Below, piece by piece: positions 1 to 6,464 of a DNA stretch of 7,512 nucleotides. The notes under the pieces were generated by a model that saw only the letters and a program-made list of their open reading frames with translations, searched no databases and was not told where the DNA came from. The DNA is taken from contig JBPCUN010000024.1 in assembly GCA_051011115.1 (NCBI GenBank), positions 1 to 7,512 of the forward strand, written 5' to 3'. The position numbers and the translations under genes are program-made. Positions within the stretch are counted from its first letter, which is position 1. Every line of letters starts with the position of its first letter. The stretch comes from Profundicola sp051011115 (GTDB lineage: Bacteria; Bacteroidota; Bacteroidia; Flavobacteriales; Weeksellaceae).

Positions 1-1472
1 TCTGGTCCTAATGGAAGGTGTACCGCCATTTGATCCCCATCAAAATCGGCGTTGAAAGCCGTACATGCTAGTGGGTGTAAACGAATCGCTTTACCCTCTA
101 TCAATTTTGGTTGGAAAGCTTGAATACCTAGTCTATGCAAAGTAGGAGCCCTATTCAATAGAACTGGGTGTCCTTTTAATACATTTTCTAAAATATCCCA
201 AACAACTGGCTCTCTTCTGTCTATTATTTTCTTAGCAGATTTCACTGTTTTCACAATACCTCTCTCTATCAACTTACGAATGATAAACGGTTTGTAAAGC
301 TCAGCAGCCATATCTTTAGGTAATCCACACTCATGTAAAGCCAAATCTGGACCTACTACAATCACAGATCGAGCGGAATAATCTACACGCTTACCAAGTA
401 AGTTTTGACGGAAACGTCCCTGCTTACCTTTTAATGAATCTGATAAAGATTTTAATGGTCTATTACCATCTGCTTTTACTGCAGATGATTTTCTCGTATT
501 ATCTAATAATGAATCAACCGCTTCTTGTAACATACGTTTCTCGTTACGCAAGATTACTTCAGGAGCTTTAATCTCCATCAATCTTTTCAGACGATTGTTA
601 CGTATAATTACACGACGATATAAATCATTTAAATCTGATGTAGCAAACCTACCACCATCCAATGGAACCAAAGGTCTCAACTCTGGTGGAATTACAGGAA
701 TCACTTTTAAGATCATCCATTCTGGACGATTAATTTTGTTCCCTGCGTTTGAATCTCTAAGCGCCTCTACCACTGAAAGTCTCTTTAAAGCCTCAGTTCT
801 CCTTTGCTTAGATGTTTCATTATGAGCCTTATGACGTAATTCATAAGACAATTCATCTAAATCTATACGCTTCAATAATTCCTCTAAACATTCAGCACCC
901 ATTTTGGCGATGAATTTATTAGGGTCATCATCATCTAAGTATTGATTTTCGATTGGAAGAGTCTCCATAATATCTAGGTATTCCTCTTCTGTTAGGAAAT
1001 CTAGTTTATTTAATTCTTCTCCATCTAAACCTTTTGCGATACCTGGCTGAATAACAATATATCGTTCATAATAAACGATCATATCTAATTTCTTAGAAGG
1101 TATACCCAGAATATATCCTAATTTATTAGGCAAAGAACGGAAGTACCAAATATGTGCTACAGGAACAACCAAGTTGATGTGACCTATACGATCTCTTCTT
1201 ACTTTCTTTTCTGTTACTTCTACACCACAACGGTCACATACGATTCCTTTATATCGGATTCTTTTATATTTACCACAGGCACATTCGTAATCCTTTACAG
1301 GACCGAAAATCCTTTCACAGAATAATCCATCACGCTCTGGTTTATGTGTTCTATAGTTAATCGTTTCTGGCTTTAGAACTTCACCGTGCGATTCTTGCAA
1401 AATCGACTCAGGAGAGGCTAAACCAATTCTGATTCTTTCGAACTTACTATTTGTATTTTTATTCGTAGACAT
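1..1472 (-). CDS. rpoC: DNA-directed RNA polymerase subunit beta' (N-terminal part; continues past the left edge)
   Basis: Beta' is the catalytic clamp subunit of RNA polymerase; with beta it forms the active-site cleft. I translated this frame by hand: it is open from ATG at 1472-1470 to the window edge, giving 490 full codons plus two bases. It begins MSTNKNTNSKFERIRIGLAS. The zinc-binding site near the N-terminus has its four cysteines at about residues 64, 66, 79 and 82. The clamp-helix coiled coil that binds sigma region 2 is at about 280-326. The GRFRQNLLGKRVDYSARSV block is at 352-370, RAPTLHRLGIQAFQP at 441-455, and the Mg-binding NADFDGD at 474-480 (Asp 476, 478 and 480; bases 53-33). 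The rest of the catalytic domain, the bridge helix and the trigger loop lie outside the window. The start follows the rpoB stop by 41 bases and has no Shine-Dalgarno sequence. No frameshift or missing key residue is seen in the visible part. Confidence 0.97.
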   Translation of the reverse strand, partial: MSTNKNTNSKFERIRIGLASPESILQESHGEVLKPETINYRTHKPERDGLFCERIFGPVKDYECACGKYKRIRYKGIVCDRCGVEVTEKKVRRDRIGHINLVVPVAHIWYFRSLPNKLGYILGIPSKKLDMIVYYERYIVIQPGIAKGLDGEELNKLDFLTEEEYLDIMETLPIENQYLDDDDPNKFIAKMGAECLEELLKRIDLDELSYELRHKAHNETSKQRRTEALKRLSVVEALRDSNAGNKINRPEWMILKVIPVIPPELRPLVPLDGGRFATSDLNDLYRRVIIRNNRLKRLMEIKAPEVILRNEKRMLQEAVDSLLDNTRKSSAVKADGNRPLKSLSDSLKGKQGRFRQNLLGKRVDYSARSVIVVGPDLALHECGLPKDMAAELYKPFIIRKLIERGIVKTVKSAKKIIDRREPVVWDILENVLKGHPVLLNRAPTLHRLGIQAFQPKLIEGKAIRLHPLACTAFNADFDGDQMAVHLPLGP

Positions 1473-1498
1473 AGTCTAAACTAATGTTTTAATTAATG

Positions 1499-1530
1499 AA
1501 AAAAGGGGGAGGATTATTTATCCTCTCCTT
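1499..1530 (-). terminator. Hairpin plus U6 run around the rpoB stop codon (candidate terminator or attenuator)
   Basis: On the transcribed minus strand the order is AAGG, one unpaired A, GAGGA, a seven-base loop TAAATAA, TCCTC, two unpaired C, CCTT, then more T. Inner arms are 1525-1521 and 1513-1509; outer arms are 1530-1527 and 1506-1503. Six T in a row occupy 1504-1499, the first two of which can pair in the stem. The rpoB stop TAA (1516-1514) sits in the loop. This is the most G+C-rich short stretch of an AT-rich neighbourhood and has intrinsic-terminator form, but the internal loop weakens it. A ribosome finishing rpoB would cover the 5' arm, so it may act only when translation has failed. 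Function is inferred from shape alone; it could be chance or an RNA-stability element. Confidence 0.4.
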
Positions 1531-4500
1531 CTAATAAATCAATGTCTAATCCAAGACCTTTTAATTCATGTAATAATACATTGAATGATTCAGGAATTCC
1601 TGGTTCAGGCATTGGGTCACCTTTAACAATTGCCTCATAGGTTTTAGCTCTACCCATTACATCATCTGACTTCACGGTCAAGATTTCTCTAAGGATATTT
1701 GCTGCACCATAAGCCTCAAGTGCCCAAACCTCCATCTCACCAAAACGCTGACCACCAAATTGTGCTTTACCACCAAGAGGTTGCTGTGTAATTAATGAAT
1801 ATGGTCCGATTGAACGTGAGTGCATTTTATCATCTACCATATGGCCTAGTTTCAACATATATATCACCCCAACAGTTGCCATTTGAGCAAAACGCTCTCC
1901 AGTGCCTCCATCGTATAAGTATGTAGTACCATATCTTGGGACCCCAGCCTTATCTGTTAATTGATTAATGTCTTCAATATGCGCACCATCAAATACTGGC
2001 GTAGCATATTTTTCACCTAGATTTCTACCAGCCCATCCTAATACAGTTTCAAAAATTTGACCTATATTCATACGAGATGGTACACCTAATGGGTTCAATA
2101 CAATATCTACCGGTGTTCCGTCTTCTAAGAAAGGCATATCCTCATCTCTTACGATTTTGGCTACAATACCTTTATTTCCGTGACGACCTGCCATTTTATC
2201 ACCAACTTTCAACTTACGTTTCTTAGCGACATAAATCTTAGCAAGTTTAACAACACCAGAAGGTAACTCATCACCTACAGAAATTGTAAAACGCTCACGG
2301 TTTAAAACACCTTGAATGTCATTATGTTTAATCTTATAATTGTGTAGAAGTTCTTTTACAGACTCATTTAAATCTTCATCAACAGTCCAAGAACCACCAG
2401 TAAGATTTAAATATTCATCTACAGAGTTCAATAGTTTTTGAGTGAATTTAGCTCCTTTTGGAATAACTTCTTCTTGTAAATCATTATAGACACCTTGTGA
2501 TGTTTTACCATTTAACAGTTTATATAATTTATCAAGTAGAACGTCTCTTAACTCATCAAACTGATTATTAAATTCTTTTTCTAACTTCTCTATCGTTGCT
2601 TTATCCTTCGCTCTCTTGGTTTTATCCTTGATGCTTCTAGAGAAAAGCTTTTTGTCTATTACTACACCACGCAATGATGGATTTGCTTTTAAAGAGGCAT
2701 CTTTTACATCACCTGCTTTATCACCAAAAATAGCGCGTAATAATTTCTCCTCTGGCGTTGGATCAGATTCTCCTTTCGGCGTAATCTTACCAATCATGAT
2801 ATCTCCTGGTTTGATTTCTGCACCTACTCTAATCATACCGTTTTCATCCAAATCTTTGGTAGCTTCTTCTGAAACGTTAGGAATATCATTGGTGAGTTCT
2901 TCCATACCTAATTTAGTATCACGCACATCCATGGTATATTCATCAATATGAATTGATGTAAACCAATCTTCACGTACTACTTTTTCTGAAATCACAATCG
3001 CATCCTCAAAGTTATACCCCTTCCAAGGCATAAAAGATACCAGTAAGTTTCTACCCAACGCTAATTCACCAGCCTCAGTTGCGTATCCATCACATAGCAC
3101 TTGACCTTTTTTCACACGCTCTCCTACTTTTACAATAGGCTTCAAGTTTATACAAGTACCTTGGTTGGTTTTTCTAAATTTAATTAGGTTGTATGTTTTC
3201 TCAGAAGATTCAAAAGAAATAATTTCTTCTTCTTCCGATCTATCATAATCTATTATAATTTTCTCTGCATCTACATATTTAACGGTACCATCACCTTCTG
3301 CATTCATTAAGATTCTAGAATCTCTAGCCACAGCACCTTCTAAACCTGTACCTACTATAGGAGATTGTGGTTGTAATAAAGGAACTGCTCGACGCATCAT
3401 ATTGGATCCCATCAATGCACGGTTCGCATCATCATGTTCCAAGAATGGAATTAAAGATGCAGAAATTGATGCAATCTGGTTCGGAGCAACGTCCATTAAG
3501 TCTACCTGATTAGGTTCGACTACAGGGAAATCACCATCCTCTCTAGAAATCACACGATCATCTGCAAAAGTTCCATCCTCATTCAATTTTGCATTCGCTT
3601 GCGCAATTACTCTTTCTTCTTCCTCTTCAGCAGATAAATAGATAGGCGTTTCATTCAATTGAACCACACCATCTTTTACCTTGCGGTAAGGTGTTTCTAA
3701 GAATCCCATAGGATTCACCTTAGAGTAAACACATAAAGATGATATCAAACCAATGTTAGGTCCCTCTGGTGTTTCAATCGGACACAAACGACCATAATGC
3801 GTGTAGTGAACATCTCGCACCTCAAATCCAGCTCTTTCTCTTGATAAACCTCCAGGTCCTAGTGCTGATAATCTTCTCTTATGCGTAACCTCAGATAATG
3901 GATTCGTTTGATCCATGAATTGAGATAATTGATTCGTTCCGAAGAATGAATTAATTACCGATGAAAGAGTTTTAGCATTAATCAAGTCAATTGGCGTAAA
4001 AACTTCATTATCACGAACGTTCATACGTTCCCGAATCGTTCTAGCCATTCTGTTTAGACCCACACCAAATTGATTGGACATTTGCTCACCTACAGTTCTA
4101 ACACGACGATTAGATAAGTGATCAATATCATCAATTTCAGCTTTAGAGTTTACCAATTCAATCAAATATTTAACAATGGCGATAATATCGTCTTTTGTTA
4201 ATACCTGAATTTCTTCTGATATATCTAAACCTAATTTTTTATTTAATCTATATCTACCTACTTCACCTAAACTATAGCGTGTATCAGAAAAGAATAATTT
4301 ATCAATAATACCTCTAGCCGTTTCCTCATCTGGCGGCTCAGCATTTCTTAATTGTCTATAAATATACTCTACCGCTTCTTTTTCTGTGTTAGTAGGGTCC
4401 TTTTGTAAAGTGTTTAATATAATAGCATAATCTGCCGCTTTGTTATCTTCTTTATGTAATAAAATTGTTTTAACGCCTGCATCTAAAATTTCTTCTATAT

Positions 4501-5350
4501 GCTCTTTCTCTAAAATAGTTTCTCTATCTAGAACAATCTCATTACGCTCAATAGATACAACCTCTCCTGTATCCTCATCTACGAAGTCCTCATGCCAAGT
4601 GTTCAAAACACGAGCAGCAAGCGTCCTACCTAGTACTTTTTTAAGATTTGTCTTGGTAGCTTTAATTTCCTCTGCCAAGTCAAAAATTTCTAATATATCT
4701 TTATCTCTTTCGTAACCTATTGATCTAAGTAAGGTTGTTAGAGGAAGTTTTTTCTTTCTATCAATATAAGCATACATTACACTATTGATATCCGTAGCAA
4801 ACTCTATCCAAGATCCTTTAAAAGGAATAATTCTAGATGAATATAATTTGGTTCCGTTTGCGTGATATGATTGTGCAAAGAATACCCCTGGTGATCTGTG
4901 AAGTTGTGAAACAATCACACGTTCTGCTCCATTAATTACAAATGAACCAGAAGGAGTCATGTATGGAATCGTACCTAAATAAACATCCTGAACAACAGTT
5001 TCAAAATCTTCATGTTCTGGATCGGTACAATAAAGTTTTAAACGAGCTTTTAACGGAACGCTATAAGTAAGACCTCTCTCAATACACTCCTGAATAGAAT
5101 AACGTGGAGAATCCACGAAGTAATCTAAAAATTCCAAAACAAACTGATTTCTTGTATCAGTTATAGGAAAGTTTTCAGCAAATGTGCGATAAAGACCTTC
5201 GTTTTTACGTTGATCAGGTCTTGTCTCTAATTGGAAAAAATCTTCAAATGATTTTAACTGGATATCCAAAAAGTCTGGAAATTCAGCCACGTTTTTAACC
5301 GTGGAAAAGTTTACTCTTTGTGATTTTGTAGTCGCCAATTTCTTCTGCAT
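1514..5350 (-). CDS. rpoB: DNA-directed RNA polymerase subunit beta
   Basis: Beta is the large catalytic subunit of RNA polymerase and the rifampicin target. The frame encodes 1278 residues, somewhat shorter than the 1342 of E. coli. The rifampicin region is at about 471-501, with QLSQFMDQ at 474-481, HKRR at 490-493 and SALGPGG at 495-501. Residues matching E. coli Asp516, His526 and Ser531 are Asp480, His490 and Ser495, so the common resistance positions are wild type. RLCPIETPEGPNIGLI follows at 521-536. MPWKGYNFEDAIVISEK at 774-790 carries the conserved Glu-Asp pair (782-783). The active-site loop GDKMAGRHGNKG is at 1050-1061 with Lys1052 and Lys1060. The beta'-contacting GGKAQFGGQRFGEMEVWALE is at 1193-1212. 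A charged, probably helical insertion occupies about 906-1010. The start ATG is 155 bases after rplL and lacks a Shine-Dalgarno sequence. The N-terminal extent is plausible for the family. The reading frame is intact. Confidence 0.99.
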   Translation of the reverse strand: MQKKLATTKSQRVNFSTVKNVAEFPDFLDIQLKSFEDFFQLETRPDQRKNEGLYRTFAENFPITDTRNQFVLEFLDYFVDSPRYSIQECIERGLTYSVPLKARLKLYCTDPEHEDFETVVQDVYLGTIPYMTPSGSFVINGAERVIVSQLHRSPGVFFAQSYHANGTKLYSSRIIPFKGSWIEFATDINSVMYAYIDRKKKLPLTTLLRSIGYERDKDILEIFDLAEEIKATKTNLKKVLGRTLAARVLNTWHEDFVDEDTGEVVSIERNEIVLDRETILEKEHIEEILDAGVKTILLHKEDNKAADYAIILNTLQKDPTNTEKEAVEYIYRQLRNAEPPDEETARGIIDKLFFSDTRYSLGEVGRYRLNKKLGLDISEEIQVLTKDDIIAIVKYLIELVNSKAEIDDIDHLSNRRVRTVGEQMSNQFGVGLNRMARTIRERMNVRDNEVFTPIDLINAKTLSSVINSFFGTNQLSQFMDQTNPLSEVTHKRRLSALGPGGLSRERAGFEVRDVHYTHYGRLCPIETPEGPNIGLISSLCVYSKVNPMGFLETPYRKVKDGVVQLNETPIYLSAEEEEERVIAQANAKLNEDGTFADDRVISREDGDFPVVEPNQVDLMDVAPNQIASISASLIPFLEHDDANRALMGSNMMRRAVPLLQPQSPIVGTGLEGAVARDSRILMNAEGDGTVKYVDAEKIIIDYDRSEEEEIISFESSEKTYNLIKFRKTNQGTCINLKPIVKVGERVKKGQVLCDGYATEAGELALGRNLLVSFMPWKGYNFEDAIVISEKVVREDWFTSIHIDEYTMDVRDTKLGMEELTNDIPNVSEEATKDLDENGMIRVGAEIKPGDIMIGKITPKGESDPTPEEKLLRAIFGDKAGDVKDASLKANPSLRGVVIDKKLFSRSIKDKTKRAKDKATIEKLEKEFNNQFDELRDVLLDKLYKLLNGKTSQGVYNDLQEEVIPKGAKFTQKLLNSVDEYLNLTGGSWTVDEDLNESVKELLHNYKIKHNDIQGVLNRERFTISVGDELPSGVVKLAKIYVAKKRKLKVGDKMAGRHGNKGIVAKIVRDEDMPFLEDGTPVDIVLNPLGVPSRMNIGQIFETVLGWAGRNLGEKYATPVFDGAHIEDINQLTDKAGVPRYGTTYLYDGGTGERFAQMATVGVIYMLKLGHMVDDKMHSRSIGPYSLITQQPLGGKAQFGGQRFGEMEVWALEAYGAANILREILTVKSDDVMGRAKTYEAIVKGDPMPEPGIPESFNVLLHELKGLGLDIDLLEGEDK

Positions 5351-5375
5351 ATTGGGTTAAAATGGATTAAATTAA

Positions 5376-5400
5376 AACATCTCATTATACTTAAGATGTT
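5376..5400 (-). promoter_or_regulatory. AT-rich hairpin in the rpoB leader
   Basis: On the minus strand AACATCTTA (5400-5392) can pair with TGAGATGTT (5384-5376). This gives a nine-base-pair stem with one T-G wobble around a seven-base loop AGTATAA. It is followed by TTAATTTAATCC and ends 25 bases before the rpoB ATG. It could shape ribosome access or mRNA stability, or be a weak terminator, since the tail is U-rich but interrupted. AT-rich intergenic DNA makes short dyads easily, so function is uncertain. Confidence 0.3.
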
Positions 5401-5408
5401 GCAAAATA

Positions 5409-5425
5409 TACGATTATTAATCGTA
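5409..5425. repeat. 17-base perfect inverted repeat in the rplL-rpoB gap
   Basis: The minus strand reads TACGATTAATAATCGTA, two perfect eight-base arms around one central base. As RNA it would make a poor hairpin, because a single central base cannot form a loop without opening pairs. The symmetry therefore looks more like a binding site for a dimeric DNA-binding protein. It lies about 60 bases before the rpoB start and between two other dyads. No regulator is identified, and chance symmetry in AT-rich DNA remains possible. Confidence 0.35.
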
Positions 5426-5434
5426 ATGGTCAGT

Positions 5435-5485
5435 AAAACCTAAAATAGGTCTAGACCTATCACATGTATGTGAAGGTCTAAACCT
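5435..5485 (-). terminator. Long hairpin with interrupted U-runs after rplL (candidate rplL-rpoB attenuator)
   Basis: On the minus strand AGGTTTAGACCT (5485-5474) pairs with AGGTCTAGACCT (5458-5447) over twelve positions with one G-U wobble. Inside it TCACA (5473-5469) pairs with TGTGA (5464-5460) around the loop TACA, with one bulged T (5459). The seventeen-pair stem is followed by ATTTTA and then GGTTTTAC, so the U-run is broken into two groups of four. It starts 20 bases after the rplL stop. In E. coli the rplL-rpoB gap is known to hold an attenuator and an RNase III site that lower polymerase expression relative to L7/L12. Position and shape suggest the same role here. The weak U-run implies partial termination or RNA processing. 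Confidence 0.55.
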
Positions 5486-5505
5486 TGAAGTTTAACAAGT
5501 AAAAC

Positions 5506-5880
5506 TTACTTAAGTTCTACCTCAGCACCAGCTTCTTCTAGTTGCTTTTTCAAAGCTTCTGCCTCATCTTTAGACACAGCTTCTTTGATAGGTGCAGGAG
5601 CACTATCTACTAATTCTTTTGCTTCTTTTAATCCTTTTCCAGTTAATTCCTTAACAAGTTTTACAACTGCTAATTTAGAACCACCAGCGGCTTTAAGGAT
5701 TACATCAAATTCAGATTGCTCTTCAGCAGCGGCTTCACCACCTGCAGCAGGTCCAGCTACTGCAACTGCAGCTGCAGCAGGCTCGATTCCGTACTCATCC
5801 TTTAATATGTCAGCTAATTCGTTTACTTCTTTTACAGTAAGATTAACTAATTGTTCTGCTAATTCTTTTAATTCTGCCAT
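5506..5880 (-). CDS. rplL: 50S ribosomal protein L7/L12
   Basis: L7/L12 is the multicopy stalk protein that recruits and stimulates translational GTPases (EF-Tu, EF-G, IF2, RF3). The 124 residues match the family's usual length of about 120 to 128. Residues 1-32 form the N-terminal dimerization and L10-binding helices. Residues 34-56 are the flexible hinge, rich in Ala, Gly and Glu. Residues 57-124 form the globular factor-binding domain, with the conserved KLAVVKLVKELTGKGLKEAK at 69-88 and LVDSAPAPIKE at 90-100. The Ala-rich hinge explains the GCA/GCT-rich stretch near 5740-5790. The start lies 41 bases after rplJ, behind an A-rich leader rather than a Shine-Dalgarno sequence. The hairpin after the stop probably helps make this gene more abundant than rpoB, as stalk stoichiometry requires. 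Confidence 0.99.
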   Translation of the reverse strand: MAELKELAEQLVNLTVKEVNELADILKDEYGIEPAAAAVAVAGPAAGGEAAAEEQSEFDVILKAAGGSKLAVVKLVKELTGKGLKEAKELVDSAPAPIKEAVSKDEAEALKKQLEEAGAEVELK

Positions 5881-5892
5881 TTTGTTTGTTTT
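5881..5892 (-). promoter_or_regulatory. A-rich translation initiation leader of rplL
   Basis: The minus strand reads AAAACAAACAAA directly before the rplL ATG, with A at -3 and -6 and no GGAGG-like sequence nearby. Bacteroidota, and Flavobacterium in particular, are known to prefer unstructured A-rich leaders over Shine-Dalgarno pairing. This is the clearest example in the window and sits before the gene that must be translated most. The functional claim is inference from composition. Confidence 0.4.
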
Positions 5893-5921
5893 AAATTACT
5901 TATAAATATTTGAGTGTGTTA

Positions 5922-6446
5922 TTATTCTGAACGCTCACTAAGCGTTTTAACCAATCCAGAAATCGTCTGTCCTCCACTTTGAAGTTGTGAAACAACTTTC
6001 TTCATAGGAGATTGTAGTAATGCGATAACATCTGCTACTAACTCTTCTTTAGATTTTAATTTGGCTAATTCTGTTACTTTGTCATCACCTATATAAACTG
6101 CTGTTTCTATCCATGCAGCTTTTAATATCGGTTTTGGAGATTTCTTTCTGAAAGTTTCAATAACTTTAGCAGGAGCATTTCCTTTCTCAGCAATCATAAT
6201 CGCTGTGCTTCCTTTTAAGCTATCATAAAGCTCATCATACTCATTTTGCTCCACACGTTCCATTGCTTTTCTAAGCAAGGTGTTTTTAACAACACGTAAT
6301 TGAACGTCATTCTTATAGCAAGCTCTTCTAAGATTCGTAGTTTCGGTAGCATTTAATCCTGAAATATCAGTTAAATATACCGTCTCCGTACCTTTCAAGA
6401 CCTGCGTTAAGTCTTCTATCATTAATGCTTTTTCTTGTCTAGTCAT
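5922..6446 (-). CDS. rplJ: 50S ribosomal protein L10
   Basis: L10 anchors the L7/L12 dimers to 23S rRNA beside L11, forming the base of the stalk. The 174 residues are slightly longer than the 165 of E. coli. The N-terminal rRNA-binding domain (about 1-105) contains the typical LRRACYKNDVQLRVVKNTLL at 39-58 and KGSTAIMI at 78-85. The C-terminal helix that carries L7/L12 follows SKEELVADVIALLQSP (132-147), at about 148-174. It is similar in length to the E. coli helix, which suggests two L7/L12 dimers, but I cannot test this. The start is 18 bases after the rplA stop. In many bacteria L10-L12 represses its own operon through a leader before rplJ; this gap is too short for one. Confidence 0.98.
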   Translation of the reverse strand: MTRQEKALMIEDLTQVLKGTETVYLTDISGLNATETTNLRRACYKNDVQLRVVKNTLLRKAMERVEQNEYDELYDSLKGSTAIMIAEKGNAPAKVIETFRKKSPKPILKAAWIETAVYIGDDKVTELAKLKSKEELVADVIALLQSPMKKVVSQLQSGGQTISGLVKTLSERSE

Positions 6447-6464
6447 TTTCGGATATATTTAGGA

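Noticed and set aside
595..825. Plus-strand open frame of 76 codons opposite rpoC
   Set aside because: It is antisense to conserved beta' sequence (the segment before and into the clamp helices), resembles no family, and has no initiation context; a shadow of the real gene.
1490..1497. TTAATTAA palindrome in the rpoB-rpoC gap
   Set aside because: A short AT-only palindrome is expected by chance in this composition.
1522..1530. AAGGAGAGG on the minus strand, resembling a Shine-Dalgarno sequence
   Set aside because: It is coding sequence at the end of rpoB, about 50 bases before the rpoC ATG, with no start codon at suitable distance; it forms the hairpin arm instead.
2616..2951. Plus-strand open frame of 111 codons opposite rpoB
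   Set aside because: It lies wholly within intact, conserved rpoB and is Ser-, Leu- and Ile-rich as expected from reverse reading of acidic and Lys-rich codons.
4440..4715. Plus-strand open frame of 91 codons opposite rpoB
   Set aside because: Same reasoning: Ser- and Ile-rich shadow of rpoB with no recognisable domain.
5384..5389. TATAAT on the minus strand upstream of rpoB, like an enterobacterial -10 box
   Set aside because: No -35 hexamer at 16-18 bases, and Bacteroidota use a different promoter form (TAnnTTTG with an upstream TTTG-like box).
5402..5410. TATATTTTG on the minus strand, near the Bacteroidota -7 motif TAnnTTTG
   Set aside because: The TA-to-TTTG spacing is off by one and no TTG-type -33 element occurs about 19-21 bases upstream; too weak to call a promoter.
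5441..5448. TAGGTTTT-like stretch after the attenuator hairpin considered as a -7 box
   Set aside because: The final G is missing and the -33 position falls within the hairpin with no TTG; better read as the U-run tail.
5740..5790. GCAGCTGCAGC-type repetition that looks like a short tandem repeat
   Set aside because: It encodes the Ala-rich hinge of L7/L12, which is low complexity in the whole family.
5585..5905. Plus-strand open frame of 106 codons opposite rplL
   Set aside because: It arises from the reverse of the Ala-rich hinge and Lys/Glu-rich domain of L7/L12; no independent support.
5893..5945. Possible stem between the end of rplJ and the rplJ-rplL gap (TGAG with CTCA)
   Set aside because: Only four clean pairs followed by mismatches and no U-run; not above background.
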